Assembly: GCA_033030425.1 (NCBI GenBank)
Contig: JAUFSD010000007.1
Location: forward strand, 1,116,001 to 1,180,000
Length of the DNA: 64,000 bases
Origin: Verpa conica
Taxonomy: Eukaryota; Ascomycota; Pezizomycetes; Pezizales; Morchellaceae
Direction: 5' to 3'
In this document: piece after piece, positions 35,697-48,400 of the stretch
Layout: each line of letters starts with the position of its first letter
How positions within the stretch are numbered: the stretch's first letter is position 1
Notes under the pieces: model-generated
Told to the model about the DNA's origin: nothing
The model's input: the letters and a program-made list of their open reading frames with translations, nothing else
Databases searched by the model: none
Translations under genes and position numbers: made by a program

Positions 35697-37977
35697 ATGA
35701 TTTCTCTATCACAGCAGTCACTCCCAGTATCTAGTATCCCTACAAGGCGTGAAGCCTGGCAAGATATCAACCCACCAGGAGGGGGGCCAACACGGTCATT
35801 AGTATTATCTACACTACCCGATGCACCACCCTCAAGGTTCAATTTTGATTTATGGAAAAGCATTTGGCCGAATATTGATGTAAAACATAATGTTGCTCCT
35901 AATCTTCTACTCTCACTGTTGGTGGTGATGCTGCTGCTCCTGCTTTCGATGTTAGGTACTCTATCATCGAGTACCCCGGGAAAGTACGACTAGTCATGAT
36001 TTGCATTGGTCTTCTCCTAGGGAACTTTATAGTGGCATTGGATACTTCAATAATTGGTGTGTAGTTTCTGTCTTTCAAAGTTTAACGAACAGCCACAGTT
36101 AATAAAAGCAGCAACCGCAATCCCCACAATCACTACCGATTTCCATTCGATGGAGGATATAGGCTGGTATGGCTCTGCCTATTTTTTGACCTTGACGGCC
36201 TTTCAACCTTCATATACTAGTATCTTTAGGCTTTTCAGTAAGAAATGGGCATATCTGATCTCTATGGTAATTTTTGAAGGTGAGGGTGATAGCCTTTTAT
36301 CTCAGTAACTCTTAATATATCTAACAAGCCTCATTATAGTTGGCTCACTTCTTTGTGCAACTGCTCAGCACTCAATACTCCTTGTCCTAGGCCGCGCAAT
36401 TGCTGGAATTGGCGCTGCAGGAATACTCCAGGGTGCTTTGAGCACTATCACCTTGTCAGTGCCCTTAGAAAGGAGAGCCATTTATATATCTTCAGTATCA
36501 AGCATTTTCGGTGTCTCTGCTTGTTTGGGGCCGATAATTGGAGGATTTTTAACAGAAAAACTTACTTGGAGATGGTGCTTTTGGATGTAAGTGGTGATAA
36601 AAAGTACTTAACGACTTTATGTTCTGATTATACTCTAGAAATATTCCTATTGGTGGTGCTTCAATCTTAGCAAACATGATCTTCTTTAAGCCCCCTAGAG
36701 GGTCATTTGGTGATGACGAAGAGCTACCAATCTGCACAAAACTGAGACAGATGGATATTGCTGGGGCGAGTCTTCTAATTTCTGCAGTTTTCTGCCTTGT
36801 TCTAGGACTCCAGTGGGCTGGTTCTATTGACGCTTGGTACTCACCTAACGTAGTTGGTCTGATGTTTGGGTTTGTAATGCTGGTGGTCGTATTTTGTATA
36901 ATTCAGTGGAGGTTGGGTGAATTTGCCACCATCCCACCAAGGATATTCTGTCAGCGCACTATTTTTGGCGGAGCATGGTATTTTTTCTTTATGGAGGCTG
37001 TTTTGGTCACTGTAAGCACCCCTATACCATTGAGTATAACTTATTAATGACTTACAGCATACGTACCTTTTACCATTTTATTTCCAGTCAGTACAAGGAG
37101 TGTCGCCTGGGCAAAGTGGTCTGAGAAATATACCATATCATATATTTACTATTTTTGGCTTTATTTTCTCCGGGGTACTTGTATATAAGATGCGCTACTG
37201 CGTACGTCAACTCTCCCAAATTAGGCACTTGTGGATATGGCTGAATTTCTGTCAAGATTCCCTTCATCGAGCTCGGTGCAGCTGTTACCGCAATTGGCTC
37301 GGGGCTTATAGTTACCCTCGATCTGAACTCTACTATAGTATACTGGGTCGGATTTCAAGCGTTGACCGGGTTTGGTGTGGGGTTAGGACTTCAGCTCCCA
37401 TTTACCGCAATTCCGGTAGTTTTGAAGTCTGTTTCATAATCTCAAGGAATACTAGGGGCTCTGTGGCGCTGATAATCTTTTAGTGACCACGATGTTCCTA
37501 TAGGGAACACAATCACCGTTTTTCTCGGCCTTTTGGGCGGGTATATTCCCTACTTAATCTTCCAATAACCTCTACTCCCATCTCTATCATCATCCTAAAC
37601 ATTCCTTACATTTCTCCACTAAAGGTCCATTTCTCTAACACTCAGACAGAACAGTTGCCCTTCCAATTACGCAATCCATATTTTCCAATGCTTTCATGAC
37701 CGAGTTGCCCAAGCAAACGTCCGGAATAGATCCCCTATTTATCCTCAGCTATGGGGCAACCAATATCAATAATTTTAGATACGATAATGGTGACGATATG
37801 GAGACCGATTTGAGACATGCTATACTAAAGGCTTGGAGTACGGCTTTACAGAGAGCGTTTATCCTTCCAGTGGTCGCGGCCGTCATGGCATTTGTGTCTG
37901 GGTGGGTTATGGAGTGGAAAAGACTTGACGGGGGGAGGGTTGTGAATTTAGAGGAGGCTGTTATGAGTAAGAAGTAG
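35697..37977 (+). CDS. MFS exporter, DHA2 (14-TM drug:H+ antiporter) type
   Basis: Nine exons: 35697-35879, 35972-36056, 36112-36279, 36340-36586, 36639-37011, 37058-37201, 37257-37426, 37484-37540 and 37650-37977. They total 1,755 nt (584 aa), with every junction in phase and GT-AG introns of 46-109 bp. In unspliced translation it looks like a string of broken frames. Spliced, it is a continuous 14-helix transporter. Family marks include FIVALDTSIIATAIPTIT in TM1, GWYGSAYFL, the RAIAGIGAAGILQGAL helix, the antiporter motif C segment ACLGPIIGG, TWRWCFWINIPIG, VSPGQSGLRNIP and DVPIGNTITVFLGLLGG. Proteins of this group (TOXA/TRI12/siderophore-like) export small molecules at the plasma membrane. 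The first junction (35879/35972) is the least certain. The C-terminal stop lies in a 17-bp tandem repeat. Confidence 0.87.
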
Positions 37978-38024
37978 TTATGAGTAAGAGATAGTTATGA
38001 GTAAGAGATAGTTATAAGAGGATA
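37960..38024 (+). repeat. 17-bp tandem repeat across the MFS stop codon
   Basis: The unit GTTATGAGTAAGAGATA is repeated from 37960: the first copy ends AAGTA instead of GATA, two perfect copies follow, and a partial copy ends the array. The first copy encodes the last residues (VMSKK), and the TAG stop is formed at the junction of copies one and two. The repeat continues into the 3' UTR, followed by GATA-type simple sequence to about 38045. Confidence 0.8.
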
Positions 38025-38052
38025 GGGATAGAGGATAGATAGATAGGCGCGA

Positions 38053-38681
38053 GCTTGGATCTTTGGGTTTTGTTCCAGGATAAAAGTATTGTTTTCTCTT
38101 TCTTTCGATAATCAGAGAAATTATTGTGAATTTCTGGCCCTTAGCTACTAAAATCTTATTAATTATCATCGATTTCAGTTTTATGTAGCTTTAAATTAAT
38201 TTTTTTAGGTGGTTGCGAAAAATAACCTAATCTACATGTAGTCAGTATCATCATGGGAGATCTTAAGAATCGCCAAAAGGGCAGGAGTGCTAGTAACTAG
38301 ATTCCTAAAAGAAGTTTTGAGAGTATGTACTTAATATAAAATCTTTATGTATGATGCGCGGATTGACTAAATTATGTAACACATTTCAACTGGCTTATTT
38401 ATAACCACCCCAGGGTTTCACCAACAGATCCACAAAAATATTCAACCTAAGGTAGATTAACTATTGCTAGCTTTTTCCTTTTAGTAGCTAGATAAAAATA
38501 CATTAAACCCGACCTACTGTATCAATTTAGATACTTCCCACAACTCCCTACATGACTAATATCTACCACCAATTAAGCTTTTAGAAAAAATCTTAAAAAA
38601 ACCCAGGAAGTTCTTTCTATAGCAGTAACTTATTTGGTAGGTTGAATCCTCTCCTATTTTCAAAACCTACTGGCCATAGAC
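38053..38681. other. intergenic between convergent genes
   Basis: AT-rich spacer between the MFS exporter (plus) and the 404-aa gene (minus), which converge here. No gene is seen. TTAAACCCGACCTACTGTATCAATTT near 38505-38530 faintly resembles the end sequence beside the transposase relic at 26.6 kb. Confidence 0.4.
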
Positions 38682-39963
38682 TTAAGTGATATCCAACACA
38701 ACCTCAATTGGACCTTCATTGTTTTTCAGAAGACTAGTGACAACATGCCAATCGCAGTGCTTGTCGGGCTCGTCAAGATCGATTCTATACTTCTCGTTAT
38801 CGATCCTAACTTGGAGGCTGCTGATCCTCTGCTCCTTCTCTAGCCTATGCTTCCTATGGACTTTCTCGAGGAAGACTGGTAATGGAGGTGCGTTTTCAGT
38901 GTAGACAAGCTTGTACTCAACTTCAAAGTGATTCGCAGCACGGGTTCTGAAGATCATTGGAGTGAGTTGAGTAGTGGACGACAGATAGTTACTCTCTATA
39001 GTGGAGTATACCTTGGCAATAGGGGAAATTTTATTTTTAGATTCGAAGGTTATCTGGAGATTATCTTGTCCCGCAGTAGTTGTGACGACTCCTAAACTGT
39101 CCTTCTCGCAAATCCCTTGGTTAGATCTAGTAGAAGTCGAGAATTTCGTAGTGACTGCTGGCTTATTATCTTGATTCATCAGTGAAAGATGTAGAACATG
39201 AGACTTTCGGCCAAAGTATCCCGTAGAAACTTTATTTGATTTTAATCTCTTTGGTAGAGCTTTGGGGGGTTGATAGTCCGAATCACTATCACCATCGTTA
39301 TCATCTGTCGTCCGCACAGATCTTCGTTTGGGCCGCTTTGCTTCGGTACCCTTCATCAGTCCCTCCTTTACACTGGTTTCTTTGTTTCCAACACTGTTTA
39401 GGGTCGTCCTCTTGAGTGGTGGGCCCATATGGGGGAGGTCAGAAGACATATTATTATCTTCACTTTTTGTCCTGAGCTGTTTGCTATACTCTTCTCTCCA
39501 TTCCGCTCTTCCCTCTTCTTCATCTCCTGTCCTAGAGTCATCATCGTCTTCTAATCGTTCCTCATTAACAGAAAATTGACCCAATCCCCTTTTACGTCTC
39601 AAGGAATTCCCTATAAGCATGACAACTTTTCTAAAGTGTTTTCTTATACTGTTCTATTCTGTGAGTATCTTATATTTGCACAGTATAAATCTTTCTAGAG
39701 GTATGGAGAAGTACTAACACTTCTCTATCCCTTCCATAAATCCACTTTTTCCCTTTCAATATCCCCCAGTACTGCTTCCCAATACGAGTGTCCAAAAAAA
39801 CATCGAGCCACTCTTCCCAAGCTTTCTTATGGACCATAAATCCTTCTAACCCAATGTGATTGGCGGGATCGACACTGTAATCCTTCACAGTCTTCATAAA
39901 GTCAGACCATTCTAGATTAGAAAAGCCGCACTCGCGCTGACATTTTTCAAGAGAGGATTTCAT
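38682..39963 (-). CDS. hypothetical protein, 404 aa
   Basis: Two exons on the minus strand, 39721-39963 and 38682-39653, with a 67-bp intron (GTGTTA...AATAG). They join in phase 0 to 404 aa. The junction is inferred from phase and from the basic helix it creates (RENSIRKHFRKVV). Residues 1-105 look globular and Trp-rich (LEWSDFMKTV, AWEEWLDVFLDTR, YWGILKGKKW), then very basic. Residues about 120-250 are acidic/basic low complexity with nuclear-localisation-like clusters (KRPKRRSVR, PKRLKSNK). The C-terminal 110 residues look folded, ending in IDLDEPDKHCDWHVVTSLL and EVVLDI. I do not recognise the family. A nuclear or DNA-associated role is only suggested by charge. An alternative is a separate gene starting at ATG 39620. 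Confidence 0.6.
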
Positions 39964-40292
39964 TGGAATTAAGATGATTTCTGTAGGTGGAGAGAATGTG
40001 AACAGGGGTGATTATGATGATGAGGAGTTGTGTAGTTGGCGTTGGGTGTTTGCATGAAGGACAGGTGCACATTCATGAATCTCTTATCTCCAGATCTAAT
40101 CTATTGTAACATGATCTGACCAGTAATACTAGCCTATTGTTGTATTAGGAGAATTAGGAGACTAGTTTTGTGCTCCAACTCACTTTAGCTAAATTTCATA
40201 CATATAATAACATATCTCCGCTATTTCCTCTATATATTTCTTTATCTACTGCCGTTGAAAAGAAAGAAAAATCATCACCAGACTTCCAAAGA

Positions 40293-43134
40293 TCATCTCT
40301 GTCTATCCCTCTGCAAGAAAATCAACCCAAGGTACGCGATAATTCTATATGCGGTCCCAATAACCACCAAAAGTCCAATATCCATACCAAATTTATTTAG
40401 TGTATATCCTGTTTCATTCGCCGCATGTTCTATATTATACAAGTACGCAAATGGAGCCACATTCTCTGTGAAGTATGCTTCGGTAAACCATGTCCCTGGA
40501 CATGCTCTCCAGAACCATTCTAGACTCCACCTCTTTGCTTGAGCAAGACTGGGACCATACCTGTATTTAAAAATAGGATGAATTAGCAAAACAGCTATCG
40601 ATAGAATTGAAATATAACCCTCACCCGCAAAATATTCCCACAATCAAGCTGACAACTACAGACATGAGAGGCCCGTTCTCACGTCTTGTTATCATGGATA
40701 CACAGGATGCAAGCCCATATATACCTATGTCCAGTTAGCGGGAAACCTCATAGGAGAATAGAAGTACGCACAATAAAAGTACATCAGGCATGCAAGATAA
40801 TTGGGGCCAAAATCCATAACTGGAGTCCCTAGCAGACTGAATAGAGCCACAAAGTGGAGTGCCGATAGTGCTATTCTAAAGAATGTAGAAAACACCTTTC
40901 CAACATAATATGCAGAACGACTGTGGCCCGAGGCAGCTTCACGCCAATAGATTTGTTCTGGTAATAAAATAAAAATAGTAAGTAAAAAAAAAAAGAACAC
41001 AAGAGGATGATAAAAAAGAGATAGTACTTTCTTCACCAAATACCTTGACCCCACTCGGGCTCCCCGCCAGGCCAATTGCCAAACATGTAAGTAATCCAAT
41101 CTGCGGGACAAGGATATACTCCAATGAGGAACTGAGCACCTCATTAGGTGACCTATATATTCCCTGGAATATGTGTCCCTTCGTACCCATAATCGCGATC
41201 CCCATGAGTGCACCTGCAATAGCACCAACGAAAATTTCTAAGAGGAAACCGGAGATTTGTCGGCGCTGTTGAACCATTGACCGGGCGAAACAATACCAGA
41301 CTTGCTTATGCCAATATGCACCTCGCTTTGCAACAGTCCTTGCAAGAGCTTCGGACCCTTCACTTGTGCTAGAGTTTGGTGGAGGCCTAGAGGGTTGAGA
41401 GGTCTGCCAAGACGAGATTAGATACTGAATCTCATTTTCTCTAGAGCGGGTTCTGTGGTGGTGACCTTGGCCGGAGATGATGTCCATGATGATATCTGCA
41501 GGGTTTGAGGTAGGTCTGAAATTAAACCCGTGAGATTTGAAATATGTTATCATGCTCTCTCTCTCTCCCTGCCACAAAGGCCTCCCATCAGATATCAGAA
41601 GAATATTATCTAAACACTCAAAGATCTCCGTTCTCGGCTGGTGGATCACAGAGACTACTGTAACACCCAGCTTGCTGATGGCCTGGAGAAGTTTCACAAC
41701 TTGTAACGCTGCAGTAGAATCAAGTCCCGAGGTTGGTTCATCACAAAACAATGCCATAGGTGCTGCTGCAAGTTCTATTCCGATGTTTACCCGCTTTCTT
41801 TGGCCACCTGAGATTACAGGACGAGATGAATCACCGACAAGTGAATTCTGCACGTGGGTGAGTGAGAGGCAGGAGATAATTAGGTCGACGTGATCTTGGA
41901 TCATTGACTCGGACCAACTAGATGGAAGCCGCACTCGAGCGCTGTGAAGTATGTTCTCACGGACAGTCAACTCGGCAAGAACAATGTCATCTTGAGGGAC
42001 GTAGCCAATAATACGCTTGTATCTAATCATAGAATTAGTAGAAGCATGAGAAACCCAGTGTAATAATCATACTCTTTCATATCCTTTTTTATGCCATTAA
42101 CGAAAAGAGATCCAGTAGTTTTGTCGACCTTTCCCATGAGAACATTCATGAATGTAGCTGTAACATCGAGTCCAATTAGCACCAGTACCAGATACGAAAT
42201 ATCGAAAGAAAGATCACCCCTTACTTTTCCCAGCCCCAGAAGGGCCCATAACACCCCACATAGACCCCCTTTCAATTGTTCCATTAACATCCGCCAATAG
42301 CTGTCGTCCAGTCTTTAGTGTCAATCCTAGCTCTTGAAAATCGAAAGCTAAGCCAAAATGTTTTCCATCGATACATCGACCGAAGGACTCAACAAGTTTC
42401 TTGAGCTCTCCACTTCCCTCATCGAGGACTTCAGTTGGCTCTTCCTTTACTTCGTTGTCGATAGTTCTGATAATCTCGATGTCTTGCGACCCCAACATGT
42501 TTCTCTCTGGGATAGCCCCACTACCAACAGTGTCTCCCTCTACAGCTCCACTCTGGGTTAAAATTCCTTCTCCTGGCTCTGGTGTCACAGGTTTTGTCGA
42601 AAATTCGCTCTTAATGGCCTTTCGCCCGACGTTTCTCCTTCTCCTCTTAAGCATGTCCATCCCCTTCCTATAAGTCCCTACTCCCACTGTCACCCCGAGA
42701 AGAATGACGTCAAAGGCCAGCATAAATATTAAGCCAATAAGCTCAGTTTTGTGCGTAGCTCCCTTTCCACAAATAGTCCCAGGGCTACATTTCCAAGGTT
42801 CGAATGATCCAAGTGGGCACCAGTATCCTGAAGGGCATTGAACCATTTCCTTTCCACCGTTAGGGCAGTAATACCCTGCTGAGCATACAATAGGTTCATA
42901 TATGCCCTGCGCAATACAGCTCCCACCCCCGAGACGTTCAATTTGGCATTCTGGTGTTGCTGGACAGTATTCTGGTGGGTTTGTTGCCGTATTATTAGGA
43001 CCTTTTAAAAATCAGCTAAACCTTCTTAAGCTATAAGGGCTCCACTCACAAAAGAAACCTAGGCTGCAACCAGCAGACTCTTGAAGTATAACCCCGGACC
43101 CTCCTACTAAACAAGTTGAGTTTATGGCTGCCAT
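40293..43134 (-). CDS. ABCG (white-type) half transporter with Cys-rich ectodomain
   Basis: Seven exons on the minus strand: 43050-43134, 42225-43001, 42073-42157, 41028-42022, 40772-40957, 40625-40724 and 40293-40560. They encode 831 aa, all in phase, with introns of 47-70 bp. The N-terminal 95 or so residues form a Cys-rich segment (CSLGFFCP, CSAGYYCP, CPSGYWCP, CSPGTICG) before a TM helix and a basic linker. The nucleotide-binding domain has Walker A GPSGAGKTT (split by an intron after the Lys codon), Q-loop PQDD, signature ISGGQRKRVNIG, Walker B ALFCDEPTSGLDS and H-loop VIHQPR. A C-terminal membrane domain follows, with the family motif YWREAASG. The architecture resembles the plant ABCG24/28 and fungal Adp1-like group. 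The frame stays open about 60 nt upstream of the chosen ATG and no signal peptide is seen, so a 5' exon may be missing. Confidence 0.88.
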
Positions 43135-43189
43135 GGTTGTTGTTGAACCACTACTCCTCGATTTCCCTAAGAGGAGGGTAGGGGCATCT

Positions 43190-45446
43190 ACCGTGGGGAT
43201 CCACTTCAGTTATATATCAGAGAAATGCAACTGCTTCAGGTGGATGGTTTTAATAGGTACGGTTAGATCGTAAGTTATTTACGCCCCACGCTTATCTATA
43301 CTAAGAGAGTCACAACCTGCATATAATAGTATTCTAACCTCACCGCAAACCGGGCTCCCGCAATTTTAATCCGAGAAGGAAAAGACTATCCGAATTTCCC
43401 CTTAGTCCATTACATCTACCGTATAATCTGATTGAATTCGACCCACTATGGCCAGGGGTAACGTGCGTTTTGCGCAATATTCAACACAAAAAACAACACA
43501 GTTTTACTCTATATCAGTGTAAGTACGCACCTTTCTTGATCTAGTGCCAGGAATTTCCGTGGCTTCAACTGTTCCAGCGCCTGTTAACACATACTCACCC
43601 CTGCTACAGCGGGTCGAATTTAATCAGATTATACGGTATACCAATAATAATCCCTGTTACTCGTCCTCCAAAATAAGGAGGGGGGTAGTTTTTGTATGGT
43701 GTGGCGTCGTGCACTCATATTTTACCATACAAAGAAATGATCCCTGTTTCCGAGTTCTTACCCTGGAGAACGAGGACAGTCACTGTGCAGTAAGGTTCGT
43801 AGTGAGACAAGTCTAAATGACGGAATATGTCTCAGCAGGGGGAATCTCGGCACTGTTTGTCTATGTTAGTAAATTTACTAAAAAAGAAGCGCAACTAACT
43901 AAATTCTCTAGCTGGGAGGACCCTCTAGAGAGTCAAAGGCAGCTTCCACTGGGGAATCATCCTTTGAGGTAAATTTTTGAACGTGGGTAGACATAATTTT
44001 ATGAATCACTTTTCGTTATCTGAAACCTGTTCCATCCGAGCATTTCTGCATAGTGACTATATGGTTGGCACACGAGTGCAGCTGGTCTGCTAACCAATCC
44101 CAAGCCCTTTGGGGGCGGTTTGCTATTATGCTCAATAATTCACCTCGACCCACAAGTTTACACTAGCCGGTTCGCCTAAAAAAGTTACCTTACCTCGTGT
44201 CTTTACTGAAACCCCTCCAGCGCTCCTGGAGTTGGAGGTTTATGATTTGGAGTAAGCGAGGGTGGAGTAATTACTGACTCGCTTAAACTGACATGGCATG
44301 ATCCTGTGGTGACGTTGGATGTTATAATAGGCTTTATCATTACGGAATTTTCTAAATCACACATGTAGTGTTTGTTTCTCGTAAGTTTATGCTAGTAAAC
44401 TAGGTAAAAGGATAGTTACAGTAGGTCTTGCCTTATCAATGCAGTGGCGGCAATCTCGGGTGATAGTAAAATTCGGGCTTTGCAAAGTTTTTACCGGTAG
44501 CTTATATCTAAATCTGAGTGTTGCGCCTGTAAGGTAAACGTAACCTTGTACACCCGGGAATCCTATAAAAATAGGTCACAGCATAAACTCCTGTACTTTT
44601 CTGTTGTGTGGTTTGTGTTCCCATGCACTTAGCCGCTCAACTAGAGATATGTATTCCACATTGTACAGAATCCAGTATCAGCCTAAGCGGCCTCAGGGTA
44701 TCGAGTGACTAGCTATGACTGAGTTAAACCGACATTTACTTATTTGACTGTCCGTCTTTCTTCATATTAGTAACTACTTTATATTCATGTTCGGAACAGG
44801 TAACTATACCTCTTATAAGCCTTATTTGACCTTAGACCAGTGACTAACAGCTAAAGTCTTACCTAAGCTCGTTGTAAAGTATGCCTAAATAGATACATTT
44901 ACCCAGTTGAATCGTCTGCTCAGACCATAAAGCATTACAAGTTATTACTTATCTCTACATGTAGTCATATAGTTTTAAAATTTCAAGAGATTAGTGTCAT
45001 TTAACCTCCTGGCTTATGAGAGTTCGAAGGTTGCACTACTTGCGATTCATGTAGCCTTATCTCTATAGGGAGGGAGGAATATATTCTACACCAAAGTCAA
45101 ATCACGTGATTCACTGGCCTACCACCAGGAACTTCTGGGTTGAGGGGCTTACATGATGAAACATCCTCTCCTACTAACACCTAAAATAAAATCTTTGTAC
45201 ATTCTCGATACCCATGTTTCATCCTCCTTTTATAAGCTCTAATTAGCCCTAGGTATCTTTACCATATATATATGCCGCTAAGATATAAATCTCATTAATA
45301 AAGTAGAGAAAATAATAACTCTCACTTGAGCTGCAATTCGATTTTGTATCACACTCAGGAAATAACGCCGCTATTAAAACTATAAACGAGATTCTCTCCA
45401 TCACTAGGTCTTATATATAATTTAGCTTTCCTCAACTATAAGGTGT
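43190..45446. other. gene-free stretch
   Basis: AT-rich spacer upstream of the ABCG gene and downstream of the RNA-processing gene. The ABCG promoter and perhaps a missed 5' exon should lie at its left edge. No other gene, RNA or repeat feature is supported. Confidence 0.45.
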
Positions 45447-48400
45447 TTACATATTCTCATCCACAGGGCCACCACTACCAAATAGCAAATCCTTCTTCGT
45501 TTCCCTATCCCACACCAAAACCCCGTCACTCCTCTTTTTGAAATAAATAATTCTATGCATCGGAATAAACTCTAAATCCGTCTGTTCAGTCTTCCACTTC
45601 TCGACCTCCATCTCCCGAGTCCCAAGAAACCGATCTTCATATCCAATCACAAAGTCTTTTGTGTCGAGTGATGAGTCCCATCGGATTCGGTTGATTACGT
45701 CTGCTGCCGGTCTAAGTTTCTTCCCTGTGATATTAACGGGTGCTTTCTTTAAAGATGAAGATTTCTTTTTGTCATTGCGCGAAGAAACCCATTCTTCTTC
45801 GCCATATGGTTCATCTTCAGAAAGCAGAATATCTTCAGCATCGTTAAAATCGCAAAAATCATCATCAACACCATCCCTATCCCCGCCCCAATCTCGATCG
45901 TCGATCTTGAGAGGGGAATCGAGAGTAGACCTGCCAACATGCTGTACCCGAATCCAGGAGTCTACGGGATCGTAGTGGGAGGGGCTGCCCTTAAGTAGTT
46001 CTTCAAAGTTACGAATAACCTCAAGGAACATATTCTCGACTTCGCGTTTATGGTCTTTGGACCTATGGGTACCCGAACCCTCTGATTTAGATGAATCTTC
46101 ATTTGAGAGACCGAGTAGATAGAAGCCTCGGAGCTCTGTCCATCCTTCCGCATCTTCTGAGCCGATGAATCGTTGAGGCCAAAGTCGAGCATGGATAGAC
46201 GGTACTCTACTATTTAAGTCTAGTCCTTTTATGAGCGGTCATATCTCTGGTATGGGTTATAGGTGACTTACCAACTAATAGCACTGGAACTCTCGACTCC
46301 ACCCATCCCGACAATGCCCTCCCTTTGCTAGCCGATGCCCCCCAGAACTGGATGTCAATCTTAATAAAACTTTGATACTCTCCAATAAACCCCTCTACCC
46401 TCGCTAAGCCCCTTAGATCCCAATTCCCACTCTTCAATGCTTCGTTTGCAACAGCAAACTCTCTCATCAACGTTTTGACACTATGTCTTGTCGCAGTTTG
46501 TGCGACATTAACAACTGGCGTATACACACTTGAAATGACCATCGCCTCCCTCGGAAATCTCTGATACCGTGACTTTACTGTGAAGGTAGGGTCGGATACA
46601 ATATCATCAGTCCAATTAAATTTCGCGTAGTAGTCAAAGAATAGCCGCACTATCTTAGCCGCGGTCACTTCTTTGGCACTCGCGTATGCGAGCTTACATA
46701 CCCTAGCCAGAAGCAACGTGATGTGAAAGCCACCTAGATAGCCAAATCGCGATGAGGAGATCCCAGCTACTTGAGTCCAGAGTTTTATGAAGCGGTTTGC
46801 GAGACGGAAGACTCTGAGGTTGGGGAGGGTGCGGAGAAGGTATTCAGTGTCACGATATGCATTGAGCCGCTTTAGTGTGCTAGCTGGAAGGTTGAACATG
46901 AAGCTGTTCGGGGGTAGAAGGGGGACATCGGCCCAACTAGTGGGGTTAGTTGTGCTAAATTGCGAGTGATAAATGGTGGTGGAGGCCTACTACTCAACTA
47001 AGCCTGGCGCTTGACAGTACTGTAGATCCACCTTAACACTTCCAACTTTCAGTTCCAGCATAGGGACCTTTGAATCCACAAATCGCATAACTTTTACCCC
47101 TCGATCACCCCCAAACTTCTTGATTCTCTGTCTGGCAACCTGAAAAAATGTCTTAATAGAGATAGTGGACAGACATAAACAGTCCACATCAGAGTCTTTA
47201 TCGTAAACGTTCAACATATAACTCCCCACTGCTGTTAGTACAATCGGAAATGCCGGCCTAGATGGTGGATTATCTCCATCCGTTCCGTGTGACCGCTGCT
47301 CCTGTTCAAGTACTTCTTTTAAGGCCTTGATCGCCTTCTCTCGAATCTGATGATCTTCTTTACTCGGTATAGTCCCCTCCACAAGATTTTTCAGTGCTGT
47401 GTCATCGATAGACACTGGTAGCAACTCTAGTTTCTCGATTATTTCTGCACCCTTTGCCTCCACATGAGTATTTAATACTGCCTTCAACCCCCAGTGATCA
47501 CTCCCACACATCAACCCTTTATCCCCATTCGTATCTGGGAACCCAAACCGCGTTATATCTCTTACTCCCATTCTCCCGGATCTTCTCACAAGGATTCTAT
47601 CGTATCTCTGTGGCCTCGGATCACTACTCCATTGCACTCTATCTGCAGCAAGAGGATTTGTCAAGGGGTTAAAGGTCGCCCCCCACTCCCCGTCTTTTCG
47701 TATAGTACTAGCTATACTTTCCACATCGTACGGAACATCGTCTTCTTCATTTTCACCGTAACAGAGATCCCAAGCATCAGAGAATGTGTCTGGGTCTATC
47801 AAACCAGCTCTTACTGCATCATAGGTCGCTTGTGAGATACTGCGGTTTTTAAATGCGGAGGTGAGGGTGTGCGTTGAAGTTGGTAGGTTGAAGTCGCCAG
47901 CGACAATCCATTCGCTTCCTGCCCATTTCGTTTGTAGATAACTTGTTAACGTCTTCAGTTGGCTCATTTTTGCCGAGATACTACCTTCTGTGAGGCCGCA
48001 TGTCAGGTGTACTACCGCCACTACAGTATCACCAAGTCTTGGAAAAGAAGCAACAACAGCACCCTTATGCCTTTTTTTAAAGTCAACCCACTCCCATTCA
48101 AATGGTCCACATGCTTGAGAAGCAAAAATGATACAATTCCTTATACTAGGCAGTACGCTTTGAGGTCCATGAGAGCAGAATGGGTAACGCTTCTGGATAG
48201 TCTCGTTTTCGAGTAGATATGGGAGGAATTCGTCGGTGACCTCCTGGAGGCAGAGGATGGAGGGTATTGCAGAGCTTGGGGGTACTTGATGAACTGATAG
48301 GATTGCACCTAGAAGGAGAGGATAGCGCTCGATCGGCGGCGGGAACGGTGAGTCAATGAGGCAGTTGTAGGTTGCTACTGTGATCTCTTTGACTATGTGT

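Noticed and set aside
35697..37977. MFS gene as a pseudogene
   Set aside because: The apparent stops (TGA near 37232, TAA near 37438 and others) fall inside introns with proper GT-AG ends. The joined exons give an unbroken 585-codon frame with family motifs throughout.
28711..43134. Secondary-metabolite gene cluster
   Set aside because: No backbone enzyme (PKS, NRPS, terpene cyclase, DMATS) and no cluster-type transcription factor is visible in the window.
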